Source: an uncultured bacterium
GTDB lineage: Bacteria; Pseudomonadota; Alphaproteobacteria; Sphingomonadales; Sphingomonadaceae
Direction: 5' to 3'
Length of the DNA stretch: 64,000 bases
Assembly: GCA_903884945.1 (NCBI GenBank)
Contig: CAISGR010000068.1
Span: forward strand, 1-64,000
In this document: one piece after another, positions 34,803-43,551 of the stretch
Numbering within the stretch: the stretch's first letter is position 1
Layout: every line of letters begins with the position of its first letter
Notes under the pieces: model-generated
Seen by the model: only the letters and a program-made list of their open reading frames with translations
What the model was told of the DNA's origin: nothing
Database searches by the model: none
Made by a program: the position numbers and the translations under genes

Positions 34803-35593
34803 TCGAGGCCTGGCGAGACCTGACCTGGCAGGATTTCCAGGCGATCGATCCGGAGCGCGCCGTCGCCGTGATGCCGGTGGCGGCGATCGAGCAACATGGG
34901 CCGCACCTGCCGGTATCGGTCGATTCCGACCTCAATGCGGGCATCCTGGCGGGTGCGGCGGCGTTCGTGCCGGATGACCTGCCGATCTATGTCCTGCCGC
35001 AACTGCCGGTGGGCAAGAGTAACGAGCACATTGCCTATCCCGGGACGCTGAGCATCGGCGCCGAGACGCTGATCCGCCTGTGGACCGACGTGGCGGATTC
35101 GGTGGTTCGGGCTGGCTTCCGCAAGATCCTGATGTTCAACTCGCATGGCGGCCAGCCGCAACTCGTCGATGTCGTGGTGCGCGATCTCCGGGTCCGGCAC
35201 GGCGTGCTCGCGGTCGCCGCCAGCAGCTACGCACTGGGCCTGCCCGACGGGCTGTTCAGCCCGGATGAGGAAAGGTTCGGCATCCATGCCGGTGCGATCG
35301 AGACATCGATGATGATGCATTTGCACCCGGGCTCGGTCCGCACCGACAAGATGGCCGATTTCCCTTCGTCGGGGATTGCGATCGAGCGCGATCACGAAAT
35401 GCTGCGACTGGAGGGGAGCGTCGGCATCGGCTGGATGACGCAGGACGTAAACCCGTCCGGCGCGGTCGGCGATCCGCGCGGCGCTACTGCGGAAATGGGA
35501 GCCGCGGCGATCACTCATGCCGCCCGGCGGCTGGCGGTACTGCTCGCCGAGATCAGCGCCTATCCTCTCACTGCGATCAGGGAAAAGCCATGA
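34799..35593 (+). CDS. creatininase-family metallohydrolase
   Basis: A 264-residue enzyme of the creatininase fold. Metal-site residues are visible: E31, H33 and H36 (EQHGPHLP), D44 (VDSDLNAG), a His in FNSHGGQPQ and a Glu in HAGAIETSMM. The family opens cyclic amides (creatinine) and includes ArfB, which deformylates a pyrimidine in archaeal riboflavin synthesis. It starts with GTG 34799, overlapping the previous stop as GTGA. Hydrolysis of a cyclic amide or formamide within the pathway is the likely role. It is not possible to separate those activities by eye. Confidence 0.9.
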   Translation: MIEAWRDLTWQDFQAIDPERAVAVMPVAAIEQHGPHLPVSVDSDLNAGILAGAAAFVPDDLPIYVLPQLPVGKSNEHIAYPGTLSIGAETLIRLWTDVADSVVRAGFRKILMFNSHGGQPQLVDVVVRDLRVRHGVLAVAASSYALGLPDGLFSPDEERFGIHAGAIETSMMMHLHPGSVRTDKMADFPSSGIAIERDHEMLRLEGSVGIGWMTQDVNPSGAVGDPRGATAEMGAAAITHAARRLAVLLAEISAYPLTAIREKP

Positions 35594-36036
35594 CGTTGCC
35601 CGCCGCCTTGGTCTCGCGCGCGATGGAGGCCGAAGCTTTCCGGATCGCGCCCGACGACACCAATTACTTCGCGATCCTGTTCGACCCAGCCACGAAGGGG
35701 TTCGCACATATCTGCGTGGTCGAGATCTTTGCCGTCGGCGGAAGGACGCCGCCCAACAGTCATCGTGTCGCCCATGAATTCTTCTACGTCCTGCACGGGA
35801 AAGGCATCGCGCATTGCGAGGGCAGATCCACGCCGGTCGCGAAGGGCGATGCCCTGTTGCTCCGCCCGGGCGCTGAGCATGTCGTCGAGAATGTCGGCGC
35901 CAGCAAGCTCTACACCCTGACGATCATGATGCCCGACGAGGCCTTCGCTGCGCTGATCCGCGGCGGAACACCGGTCGCGCTCGATGAAGAAGATGCAATG
36001 GTCCTGACCGGCGGGCGTGCAAAGGCGCCGGCATGA
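35590..36036 (+). CDS. small cupin-domain protein
   Basis: A 148-residue single cupin. The two cupin motifs are present: HRVAHEFFYVLHGKG (metal His and Glu) and GDALLLRPGAEHVVENVG (second His). Start and stop both overlap neighbours as ATGA. Small cupins act as dioxygenases, isomerases, hydrolases (for example ureidoglycolate lyase-like) or sensors. No named activity can be given; placement between a creatininase-like enzyme and a ribokinase suggests a catalytic step. Confidence 0.85.
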   Translation: MTLPAALVSRAMEAEAFRIAPDDTNYFAILFDPATKGFAHICVVEIFAVGGRTPPNSHRVAHEFFYVLHGKGIAHCEGRSTPVAKGDALLLRPGAEHVVENVGASKLYTLTIMMPDEAFAALIRGGTPVALDEEDAMVLTGGRAKAPA

Positions 36037-36929
36037 GCGTCTGCGTGCTGGGATCGATCAACCTCGACCATTTCATGCTGGTCGATACGCTGCCCCGCGC
36101 CGGCGAAACGCTGGCGGCGACGCGCACCTTCCAGGCGCCAGGCGGAAAGGGCGCCAACCAGGCGATCGCGGCGGCCCGGACCGGGATCCCCACGCGCATG
36201 ATCGGCGCGGTCGGCGACGATGCCGCCGGTCGCGTGTTGCGGGACTATCTCGGGTCCAACGGTGTCGACGTAAGCGATGTGGCGATACTCGAAAGCCAGC
36301 TGACCGGTGCGGCCTATGTGACGTTGAGCACGGCGGGCGAGAATCATATCATTGTCGCGCCCAATGCGAATGCGCGCCTCGCCCTTCCGGCTGGCAATGT
36401 CATGCATGATGCGCGCGTGGCGCTGGCACAACTCGAGACGCCGGTCGATATCGTCGCGCGTTTCTTCACCCATGCCGCAGCGCGCGGAGCCATCTGCGTG
36501 CTGAACGCAGCGCCGGCGGTGGCCGCTGCCCGGACCTTGTTCGAAGGCATCGATGTCCTGATCGTCAATCAGGTGGAGCTCGCCACCTTCCTGTCGAGCG
36601 ACAGCGTCGTATCGACGCCGGATGACGCAGCCGCCGCACGACGATTGCTCGTCCGCCCCGACCAGATCGCGATCGTGACACTGGGCTCGGCCGGTGCGGT
36701 CCTGGTCGGACGCGATCGGCTGATCCATGTGCCGGCAGTCGTGGTGCGTGAGGTGGTCGACACGACCGGCGCGGGCGACTGCTTCTGCGGTGTCATCACC
36801 GCCTTGCTCAGCGACGGGCGTGAATGGGACGATATCCTGCAGATCGCCAACCAGGCAGCCGCAATGTGCATCCAGCATGAAGGCGCCGTTTCCGCCAAGC
36901 CGGCAAATGGTATCGCCGTCCCGGCGTAG
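36033..36929 (+). CDS. rbsK: ribokinase, PfkB family (2 of 2)
   Basis: A 298-residue kinase. VLGSINLDHFMLVDTLPRAGET, GGKGANQAIAAARTG (core GGKGANQA) and DTTGAGDCFCGVI are the two PfkB signatures. It aligns along its length with the ribokinase at 20328 (about half the residues by eye), so the two are paralogues. It is the last gene of the LysR-controlled operon; its start overlaps the cupin stop as ATGA. It ends six bases before the convergent arsH stop. Having a ribokinase in each of the two main operons strongly suggests that substrates of both release ribose. Confidence 0.92.
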   Translation: MSVCVLGSINLDHFMLVDTLPRAGETLAATRTFQAPGGKGANQAIAAARTGIPTRMIGAVGDDAAGRVLRDYLGSNGVDVSDVAILESQLTGAAYVTLSTAGENHIIVAPNANARLALPAGNVMHDARVALAQLETPVDIVARFFTHAAARGAICVLNAAPAVAAARTLFEGIDVLIVNQVELATFLSSDSVVSTPDDAAAARRLLVRPDQIAIVTLGSAGAVLVGRDRLIHVPAVVVREVVDTTGAGDCFCGVITALLSDGREWDDILQIANQAAAMCIQHEGAVSAKPANGIAVPA

Positions 36930-36935
36930 CCCGCA

Positions 36936-37694
36936 TTACTTCCGCGGGAGTTGCGGGGCGGTCGCGAGCGCCGAGAGATCGCGTGCGGGGTCGATGGGAA
37001 CACCGGCGCTCTTCCGTTCCGAATAGCGATCGACCAGTTGCTCGACATGCGGACGCAGCAGGATGGTGAAGCGCACCAACTCCTCCATCACGTCGACGAT
37101 CCGGTCGTAATAGCTCGACGACTTCATCCGCCCGGTCTCGTCGAACTCGGCAAAGGCCTTGGCGACGCTCGACTGGTTGGGGATGGTGAACATCCGCATC
37201 CACCGGCCGAGCAGGCGCAGCGTGTTGACGCTGTTGAAGGACTGGGAACCGGCGGACACCTGCATGACCGCGAGGGTGCGGCCCTGTGTCGGGCGCATCC
37301 CGCCCATCGCGAGCGGAAGGTGATCGATCTGCGCCTTCATGATGCCGGTCACCTGGCCATGCCGCTCCGGGCTGCACCAGACATGGCCTTCGGACCAGAG
37401 CGAATGCGCGCGCAACTCCGCGACCGCCGGGTGGTCGTCATTGGCGACCTGGTCGGGCAGCGGCAGGTCGGCGGGATCGAAGATCCGCGTCTCGGCACCG
37501 AAGTACTGCAACAGTCGCGCCGACTCCTCCACCACGAGCCGGGAATAGGAGCGCTCGCGCAGAGAGCCGTAAAGCAGCAGGATACGAGGCGGCGGATTCT
37601 CTGCCCCGAGGCCAAACGCTGGCCGGCGATCAGCGAAACGCGGATCGAGCGCGGGAAGATGGTCTGGGTCGGCCAGGGTCCGAAGCCGGTTCAT
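36936..37694 (-). CDS. arsH: ArsH, NADPH-dependent FMN oxidoreductase of arsenic resistance
   Basis: A 252-residue flavodoxin-fold protein. [20 protein letters not shown] (core [12 protein letters not shown]) binds FMN, and the [20 protein letters not shown] region (core [11 protein letters not shown]) is diagnostic of ArsH. It oxidises trivalent organoarsenicals and reduces flavins or quinones with NADPH. Its start overlaps the acr3 stop as ATGA, completing an arsR-arsC-acr3-arsH operon. It is unlikely to belong to the catabolic locus on its left, although it could in principle supply reduced flavin. Confidence 0.95.
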   Translation of the reverse strand: MNRLRTLADPDHLPALDPRFADRRPAFGLGAENPPPRILLLYGSLRERSYSRLVVEESARLLQYFGAETRIFDPADLPLPDQVANDDHPAVAELRAHSLWSEGHVWCSPERHGQVTGIMKAQIDHLPLAMGGMRPTQGRTLAVMQVSAGSQSFNSVNTLRLLGRWMRMFTIPNQSSVAKAFAEFDETGRMKSSSYYDRIVDVMEELVRFTILLRPHVEQLVDRYSERKSAGVPIDPARDLSALATAPQLPRK

Positions 37695-38767
37695 GCCCTG
37701 CCTCCGCCCGGTGCCGTCACCGGAAACCAGCGCCGGCCCAGCCGCAGGGCGACATGGACCAGCAGGATCAGCACCGGCACCTCGACGAGCGGCCCGATGA
37801 CCGCAGCGAAGGCGACCGGCGAGGCGAGCCCGAAGGCAGCGATCGCTACGGCGATGGCTAGCTCGAAATTATTGCCCGCAGCCGTAAAGGCGATCGCTGT
37901 CGTACGCGGATAATCGGCGTCGATCAGGCGCCCCATCCAGAAGCTGATCAGAAATTGGATCAGGAAATACAGCGTCAGGGGTACGGCGATGCGCAGGGCA
38001 TCGATTGGCAGGCGAACGACATCGCCGCCCTTCAGGCTGAACATCGCGACGATCGTGAACAGCAGCGCTACCAACGTGATCGGGCCGATCCGCGGCAGGA
38101 AGCGCTGCTCGTACCAGGCCGCCCCCTTGCGCGCGACGAGCAGGCGTCTCGTCAGGAAGCCTGCAAGAAAGGGTATCCCGAGATAGACTAGCACTGCCCC
38201 GGCGATCGTCCAGATACTCACATCGACCACGCTGCCCTGCAGCCCGAGCAGCGGCGGAAGAATTGTCAGAAAGAACCAGGCGTAAACGCTGAAGAACAGG
38301 ATCTGGAAGATCGAATTGAACGCCACCAGCCCGGCAACATATTGACCGTCGCCCTTCGCCAGCTGATTCCAGACCAGCACCATCGCGATGCACCGCGCCA
38401 GCCCGATCAGGATAAGCCCGGTCATATAGTCCGGCCGATCGCGCAGGAAGAGAACGGCCAGCCCGAACATCAGCACCGGCCCGATCAGCCAGTTCTGGAC
38501 GAGCGACAGCGCGAGCACGCGCTTGTCCGAAAAGACCGTGGGAAGGTCCTCGTATCGCACGCGCGCGAGGGGCGGATACATCATCAGGATCAAGCCGATG
38601 GCAATGGGGATGTTGGTCGTTCCCCAGGACAGCCGGTTCAACGCACCTGGCAGGCCGGTGAAGGCCGTGCCCAGCAGCACACCCAGGGCCATTGCCGCGA
38701 AGATCCACAGTGTCAGGTAACGATCGAGGAAGGACAGCCGCCCGGGCCCGGTATCGGGCGAGGTCAT
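37691..38767 (-). CDS. acr3: arsenite efflux permease Acr3
   Basis: A 358-residue membrane protein of the Acr3/bile-acid-sodium-symporter fold with ten hydrophobic helices. The conserved Cys is in [18 protein letters not shown] (core GLARCIAMV), and [18 protein letters not shown] (core GNNFELA) is the second Acr3 hallmark. It expels arsenite from the cytoplasm. ATG 38767 overlaps the arsC stop as ATGA. A much longer open frame upstream is only antisense-like read-through of arsC. Confidence 0.95.
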   Translation of the reverse strand: MTSPDTGPGRLSFLDRYLTLWIFAAMALGVLLGTAFTGLPGALNRLSWGTTNIPIAIGLILMMYPPLARVRYEDLPTVFSDKRVLALSLVQNWLIGPVLMFGLAVLFLRDRPDYMTGLILIGLARCIAMVLVWNQLAKGDGQYVAGLVAFNSIFQILFFSVYAWFFLTILPPLLGLQGSVVDVSIWTIAGAVLVYLGIPFLAGFLTRRLLVARKGAAWYEQRFLPRIGPITLVALLFTIVAMFSLKGGDVVRLPIDALRIAVPLTLYFLIQFLISFWMGRLIDADYPRTTAIAFTAAGNNFELAIAVAIAAFGLASPVAFAAVIGPLVEVPVLILLVHVALRLGRRWFPVTAPGGGRA

Positions 38768-39192
38768 GCGACCCGCTGCCCGGAAGCATCGACCACGCGC
38801 TCCCCATCTTCCTTGGTGAAGGCGGCCAGTTGTGGCGCAGGCAACAGATCGAGTACTGCTTCGGACGGACGGCAGAGTTTCACCCCAAGCGGCGATACGA
38901 CCAGCGGGCGGTTGATGAGGATCGGGTGCTCCATCATCGCATCCAGCAGCGCTTCGTCCGACAATGCGGGGTTCTCCAGCCCGAGTGCCGCATAGGGCGT
39001 CCCCTTTTCGCGCAGCAACGCCCGCGGCGTCATGCCCGCCCGGTCGAGCAACTGCACGAGCAGAGCGCGGGCGGGCGGAGTCTTCAGATATTCGATCACA
39101 TGCGGTTCGATGCCCGCGTTGCGGATCATCGCCAGCGCGTTGCGCGATGTGCCGCATTCCGGGTTGTGATAGATGACGATGTCAGTCGACAT
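38764..39192 (-). CDS. arsC: arsenate reductase, glutaredoxin-coupled ArsC
   Basis: A 142-residue ArsC of the Spx/ArsC fold. The catalytic Cys is C13 in [12 protein letters not shown]; the anion-binding Arg residues are in [12 protein letters not shown]. It reduces arsenate to arsenite for Acr3 export, using glutathione and glutaredoxin. It is followed without gap by acr3. A gap of 101 bases with no clear feature separates it from arsR upstream. Confidence 0.95.
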   Translation of the reverse strand: MSTDIVIYHNPECGTSRNALAMIRNAGIEPHVIEYLKTPPARALLVQLLDRAGMTPRALLREKGTPYAALGLENPALSDEALLDAMMEHPILINRPLVVSPLGVKLCRPSEAVLDLLPAPQLAAFTKEDGERVVDASGQRVA

Positions 39193-39293
39193 GCGCTATT
39201 GCCTTCCGCAGCATGGTGGACGGGGTGACGAACCCGGCGATTTCGGCTGCCGGGTTTCGGGCTCTGATTTCGGGTCTCCAGCGCTGGTGTCGC

Positions 39294-39626
39294 TCAGCAG
39301 CAAGGCAGCAGTTCGCCGACGAGCGGCGCGCACACTTCGGTGGCGCCCCCGCAGCAATCCTTGATCAAGAACAGGGTGAGCGCCTGAAGTCCCTCCAGAT
39401 CGGCCCGGTAAATGACGGAGCGACTGCGTCGCTCAGACGCGACCAGCCCCGCCCTGGCGAGGATCGCGAGATGCGCGGACATGGTGTTTTGCGGTACGCC
39501 CAGAAGGCGCGCACACTCTCCGGCCGGCAACCCGGTCGGCTCATGCCGGACAAGCAGTCTGAACGTATCGAGCCGTGTCTCCTGCGACAGCGCCCCGAGC
39601 GCCGCGAGCGCCAATATCTTTTCCAT
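39294..39626 (-). CDS. arsR: arsenic-responsive repressor ArsR
   Basis: A 110-residue winged-HTH repressor. LSQETRLDTFRLLVRHEP and ECARLLGVPQNTMSAHLAIL (core LLGVPQNTMSAHL) form the DNA-binding domain. The As(III) site is not the classical ELCVCDL pair in the recognition helix; instead the C-terminus is Cys-rich (CCGGATEVCAPLVGELLPCC, four to five Cys), as in the CgArsR/AfArsR-type C-terminal sites. It represses its own operon through the palindrome over its start codon. Confidence 0.92.
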   Translation of the reverse strand: MEKILALAALGALSQETRLDTFRLLVRHEPTGLPAGECARLLGVPQNTMSAHLAILARAGLVASERRSRSVIYRADLEGLQALTLFLIKDCCGGATEVCAPLVGELLPCC

Positions 39627-39648
39627 ATATCCAGAATAACGGATATAT
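39625..39648. promoter_or_regulatory. ArsR operator
   Basis: ATATATCC (39625-39632) and GGATATAT (39641-39648) form a perfect 8-bp inverted repeat separated by 8 bases, directly over the start codon and leader of arsR (minus strand). ArsR/SmtB operators usually are such AT-rich 12-2-12 or 8-8-8 repeats at the promoter, so autoregulation is expected. Confidence 0.75.
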
Positions 39649-39692
39649 CATCTGCCGCAACCCGCAATCGCCGCGCGACCGACAGCGACCGC

Positions 39693-40577
39693 TCACGCTG
39701 GCGTATCGAGCATCCTGATGATCGCCGAAAAATCGAGGCCGCCCTGCCCCGCCGCCGCGAACTTTTCGTAAAGCTCGGCGGCCTTCGCACCCATCGGGGT
39801 GTCGGCATGAACACCGGCGGCGGCTTCCATCGCAAGGCGCAGATCCTTGAGCATCAGCGCGGTCGCGAAGCCGCCCTGATAATCGTGATCGGCAGGCGTA
39901 TCGGGGCCGACGCCGGGAACCGGGCAATAGCTGGTCATCGACCAGCTCTGGCCGGAGGAGATCGAGGCGATATCGAAGAATTTCTGCGGATCGAGCCCGA
40001 GTTTCCGTGCGAGCAGGAACGCCTCGCAGGTCGCGATCATAGTCGCGCCGAGCAACATGTTATTGGCCACCTTGGCGGTCTGCCCGGTGCCGCTCACGCC
40101 GGCATGGATCACCGCCTTGCCCATGTCGGCAAGGAATGGCTGGGCGCGATCAAAGGCCTCGGCACTGCCGCCGACAATGAAGGTGAGCGTGCCGGCATTG
40201 GCTGCGCCGATCCCGCCCGAGACGGGCGCGTCGACTGCCTGGAGGCCCTTCGCGAGCGCCGCCTCCGCGATGCGCTTCGCGGTCGCCACATCGATCGTCG
40301 AGCAATCGATCAGGATAGCGGACGGCGGCGCGCTGCCGAAGATGCTCTCGGCATAGACCTGTTCGACATGCTTGCCCGCCGGCAGCATGGTGACGATTGC
40401 CTCGGCGCCTTCGGCAGCGTCCGCCGCGCTGTTAGCCGGCAGGCAGCCGGCCGCCTTCGCCCGATCGAGCGCCTCGGCCGAGAGATCATAGGCACGTACG
40501 TCATGCCCTTTCTTCGCAAGGTTCGCGGCCATGCCACCGCCCATATTGCCAAGCCCGATGAATCCGACGCGTGCCAT
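39693..40577 (-). CDS. mmsB: 3-hydroxyisobutyrate dehydrogenase
   Basis: A 294-residue beta-hydroxyacid dehydrogenase. The Rossmann GFIGLGNMGGGMAANL opens the protein, DAPVSGGIGAANAGTLTF (core DAPVSGG) is the substrate-binding loop, and the catalytic Lys is in GQTAKVANNML. It oxidises 3-hydroxyisobutyrate to methylmalonate semialdehyde with NAD in valine breakdown. ATG 40577 is chosen; the frame extends upstream but only as overlap with the hydratase gene. It is the last gene of the operon acd-hibch-ech-mmsB. Confidence 0.95.
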   Translation of the reverse strand: MARVGFIGLGNMGGGMAANLAKKGHDVRAYDLSAEALDRAKAAGCLPANSAADAAEGAEAIVTMLPAGKHVEQVYAESIFGSAPPSAILIDCSTIDVATAKRIAEAALAKGLQAVDAPVSGGIGAANAGTLTFIVGGSAEAFDRAQPFLADMGKAVIHAGVSGTGQTAKVANNMLLGATMIATCEAFLLARKLGLDPQKFFDIASISSGQSWSMTSYCPVPGVGPDTPADHDYQGGFATALMLKDLRLAMEAAAGVHADTPMGAKAAELYEKFAAAGQGGLDFSAIIRMLDTPA

Positions 40578-40578
40578 G

Positions 40579-41355
40579 CTATTTCCCCGTCCAGTTGCCG
40601 GGGCGCTTCTCGATGAACGCCGCCATGCCTTCCTTCTGATCCGCCGTGCCGAACAGGCCATGGAACAGACGCCGTTCGAACTGGACGCCCATGGCGAGGC
40701 CGGTCTCGAACGCAGCGTTCACCATCTCCTTGTTGGCCCTGACGGCAAGCGGTGCCATCGACGCGATCGCGGCGGCTGCCTTGACTGCTTCGTCGACCAG
40801 TTCCGCCGCCGGGACGATACGGCTGACCAGGCCCGCGCGTTCGGCTTCCTCGGCACCCATCATCCGGCCGGTGAGGCACATTTCCATTGCCTTGGCCTTG
40901 CCGACAGCACGCGTAAGGCGCTGCGAGCCGCCCATGCCGGGGGCAACGGCAAGCTTGATCTCGGGCTGGCCGAACTTCGCGGTGTCGGCGGCCAGGATGA
41001 AATCGCACATCATCGCAAGCTCGCAGCCGCCGCCGAGCGCGAAGCCGGCGACGGCGGCGATGATCGGCTTGCGCGTCGCCGTGAACTTCTCCCAGCCGGC
41101 GAAGAAATTGTGCCGGTACATGTCGGCAAAGCCCTGGGCCTGCATTTCCTTGATGTCGGCGCCGGCGGCGAAAGCCTTTTCACTGCCCGTGAGAACCGCG
41201 CAGCCCTGGCTGTCGTCGGCATCGAAGGCGGCGGTCGCCACGGTCAGGTCCGCGAGCACCTGGCTGTTGAGCGCGTTGAGCGCCTGGGGACGGTTGAGCG
41301 TGATCAGCGTGACGGCGCCACGCTGTTCGACGAGGATGGTTTCGTAATCTGCCAT
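40579..41355 (-). CDS. enoyl-CoA hydratase
   Basis: A 258-residue crotonase. [10 protein letters not shown] and [15 protein letters not shown] (oxyanion hole) and the catalytic Glu pair (GGCELA and [19 protein letters not shown]) are complete. In this operon it hydrates methacrylyl-CoA to 3-hydroxyisobutyryl-CoA. ATG 41355 begins [13 protein letters not shown], the usual family start. It lies one base from the mmsB start and 10 bases after the hydrolase gene. Confidence 0.94.
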   Translation of the reverse strand: MADYETILVEQRGAVTLITLNRPQALNALNSQVLADLTVATAAFDADDSQGCAVLTGSEKAFAAGADIKEMQAQGFADMYRHNFFAGWEKFTATRKPIIAAVAGFALGGGCELAMMCDFILAADTAKFGQPEIKLAVAPGMGGSQRLTRAVGKAKAMEMCLTGRMMGAEEAERAGLVSRIVPAAELVDEAVKAAAAIASMAPLAVRANKEMVNAAFETGLAMGVQFERRLFHGLFGTADQKEGMAAFIEKRPGNWTGK

Positions 41356-41365
41356 GAGCGGTTCC

Positions 41366-42409
41366 TTATGCGGGCGTCCACGCCTCGCCATCGGGCAAGG
41401 GCGCGAAAATCTGGTCGATGACGTGATCGGTGACGCCCTCGGGCGTCGGCGGATTCCAGCGCGGGGCATTGTCCTTGTCGACGATCACCGCGCGCACGCC
41501 CTCGAGGAAATCGTGGCGCTGAACGACATGCGCGCCGACGGCGTATTCCTGGCGCATCTCGTCCTCGAAAGTCGGCATCGTCGCGCCTTCATGGAGCAGA
41601 CGGAGCGAGACCTTCATCGTCTGGGGCGACTTGGTGCGCAGCGTGGCCAGCTGTTGTCGCGCCCACTCGCCCGAATCCGCTTCGAGAGCAGCGAAGACGT
41701 CCTCGAGCGTATCCGAGGAGAACAGCCGGTCGATCTCCTCGCGGTGCGCGAGAATTCGGGCGTCCGGCACATGGCGGGAAAGATTGGTCAAAATGGCATC
41801 GATCCGCTGCGGCTCGGCAGCGATGCTCGCCTTGGCCTCGTCCAGCGCTTCGCTCGCGAGATAATGGGTGGCAAGGCCGAGCGCGAGGCACTCGGCGCCG
41901 TCGAGCCGGTGCCCGGTCAGCGCGAGATACTGGCCGGTGCGGCCCGGCAGACGCGAAAGATACCAGCCCCCGCCGACATCAGGGAACAGGCCGATCCCGG
42001 TTTCCGGCATGGCCAGGCGGGTGTTCTCGGTCGCGACGCGGAACTTCGCGGGCTGCGACAGACCGACCCCGCCGCCCATGGTAATGCCATCCATGAAAGC
42101 GACGATGGGCTTGGCATAGGTGAAGAGCCGATGGTTCATCCGATATTCGGTGTGGAAGAACGCCCGGGCCTCGGCACCGTCCTTCGCGCCGCTTTCCGCG
42201 AGCATGCGGATGTCGCCGCCCGCACAAAAGCCCCGGCCTTCCGCATGGTCGATCAGGACCGCTTCAACATCGAGGTCGATCCGCCACGCCTCCAGCGCAG
42301 CCAGGATCTCGGTACACATCGCAGTGTTGAGCGCATGGATCGCCTTGGGCCGGTTGAGCCGGATGCGGGCCGTCCTGCCGTCGCGCAAAGTGAGGACGTC
42401 GGAGGTCAT
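41366..42409 (-). CDS. 3-hydroxyisobutyryl-CoA hydrolase
   Basis: A 347-residue crotonase-fold enzyme. [27 protein letters not shown] and [23 protein letters not shown] (core [12 protein letters not shown]) are the signature blocks of HIBCH. It removes CoA from 3-hydroxyisobutyryl-CoA, between the hydratase and mmsB steps of valine degradation. Its start overlaps the acyl-CoA dehydrogenase stop as ATGA. Confidence 0.94.
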   Translation of the reverse strand: MTSDVLTLRDGRTARIRLNRPKAIHALNTAMCTEILAALEAWRIDLDVEAVLIDHAEGRGFCAGGDIRMLAESGAKDGAEARAFFHTEYRMNHRLFTYAKPIVAFMDGITMGGGVGLSQPAKFRVATENTRLAMPETGIGLFPDVGGGWYLSRLPGRTGQYLALTGHRLDGAECLALGLATHYLASEALDEAKASIAAEPQRIDAILTNLSRHVPDARILAHREEIDRLFSSDTLEDVFAALEADSGEWARQQLATLRTKSPQTMKVSLRLLHEGATMPTFEDEMRQEYAVGAHVVQRHDFLEGVRAVIVDKDNAPRWNPPTPEGVTDHVIDQIFAPLPDGEAWTPA

Positions 42410-43551
42410 TGGCGGGTCAACTCGCGTCCAACGATCATGCGCATCACTTGATTGGTCCCCTCTAGGATCGAGTGGACCCGCAGATCGCGCCAGAAGCGTT
42501 CGATCGGATAATCCATCAGATAGCCATAGCCTCCATGCAGCTGCAACGCGCGGTCCGCGACGGATGATCCGGTGTCGGTGGCGAGGCGCTTTGCCATAGC
42601 GGCGAATTTGGTCTTGTCGGGCGCATTGGCAGTGACCTTGGCCGCTGCCATGTAGAGCAGCGCGCGGGCCGCCTCGAGCTCGGTGGCCACGTCGGCGAGC
42701 ATGAACTGCGTGTTCTGGAAATCAGCGATGGCAGTGCCGAACTGCTTGCGCTCCCTCGTATATCTCACGGCTTCGTCGAGGCAGCGCTGCGCCCCGCCGA
42801 GCGAGCAGGCGCCGATGTTGAGCCGGCCACCATCGAGGCCCATCATCGCGATGCGGAAGCCCTCGCCTTCAGCGCCCACGAGATTTTCCTTTGGCACGCG
42901 GACACCGTCGAAGATGACCTGCGCGGTCGGCTGCGAATGCCAGCCCAGCTTGCGCTCGTTGGCACCGAAGCTGACGCCAGGCATGCCTTTTTCGATCACG
43001 AGGCACGATATGCCCTTGGGGCCGTCCTCCCCGGTGCGGACCATGGTGACGTAGATTTCGTTCTCGCCACCCCCCGAAATGAACTGCTTCGAACCGGTGA
43101 CGATATAGTCGTCGCCGTCCTTCACCGCCTTGGTCTTGAGCGCTGCTGCGTCCGAACCGGAACCGGGTTCGGTCAGGCAGTAGCTGGCGATCTCGTCCAT
43201 CACGACGAGGCGCGGCAGATACTTCTCCTTCACCGCCTGGCTGCCGAAACGATCGATCATCCAGGACGCCATGTTGTGAATCGAGATGAAAGCGCTGGTC
43301 GAGGCGCAGCCATAGGCCATCGCCTCCATGATGAGGGCCGATTCAAGCCGACCGAGCGCGATGCCGCCGCTTTCCTCCGAGACGTAGATCGAGGCGAAGC
43401 CGAGCTCGGCGGCTGCCTTGATCGTGTCGCGCGGGAAGATGTGCTTCTCGTCCCACTCCGCGGCGAAGGGCGTGATACGATCGGCAGTGAATTTTCGTGC
43501 CAGATCCTGGATTTCGCGCTGATCGTCGGTGAGATCGAACTGGGTGGTCAT
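42406..43551 (-). CDS. isobutyryl-CoA dehydrogenase (acyl-CoA dehydrogenase family)
   Basis: A 381-residue flavoprotein. The family blocks CLTEPGSGSDAAALKT, YIVTGSKQFISGGGE, QLHGGYGYLMDYPIERFWRD (core LHGGYGY) and SILEGTNQVMR with the catalytic Glu are present. With its operon partners it starts the branched-chain part of valine catabolism: isobutyryl-CoA to methacrylyl-CoA. ATG 43551 overlaps the polysaccharide deacetylase stop upstream as ATGA. Confidence 0.94.
   Translation of the reverse strand: MTTQFDLTDDQREIQDLARKFTADRITPFAAEWDEKHIFPRDTIKAAAELGFASIYVSEESGGIALGRLESALIMEAMAYGCASTSAFISIHNMASWMIDRFGSQAVKEKYLPRLVVMDEIASYCLTEPGSGSDAAALKTKAVKDGDDYIVTGSKQFISGGGENEIYVTMVRTGEDGPKGISCLVIEKGMPGVSFGANERKLGWHSQPTAQVIFDGVRVPKENLVGAEGEGFRIAMMGLDGGRLNIGACSLGGAQRCLDEAVRYTRERKQFGTAIADFQNTQFMLADVATELEAARALLYMAAAKVTANAPDKTKFAAMAKRLATDTGSSVADRALQLHGGYGYLMDYPIERFWRDLRVHSILEGTNQVMRMIVGRELTRQ

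Noticed and set aside
36936..37694. ArsH as the flavin reductase partner of the LLM monooxygenase.
   Set aside because: Its diagnostic motifs and its ATGA coupling to acr3 place it in the arsenic operon; any flavin supply would be incidental.
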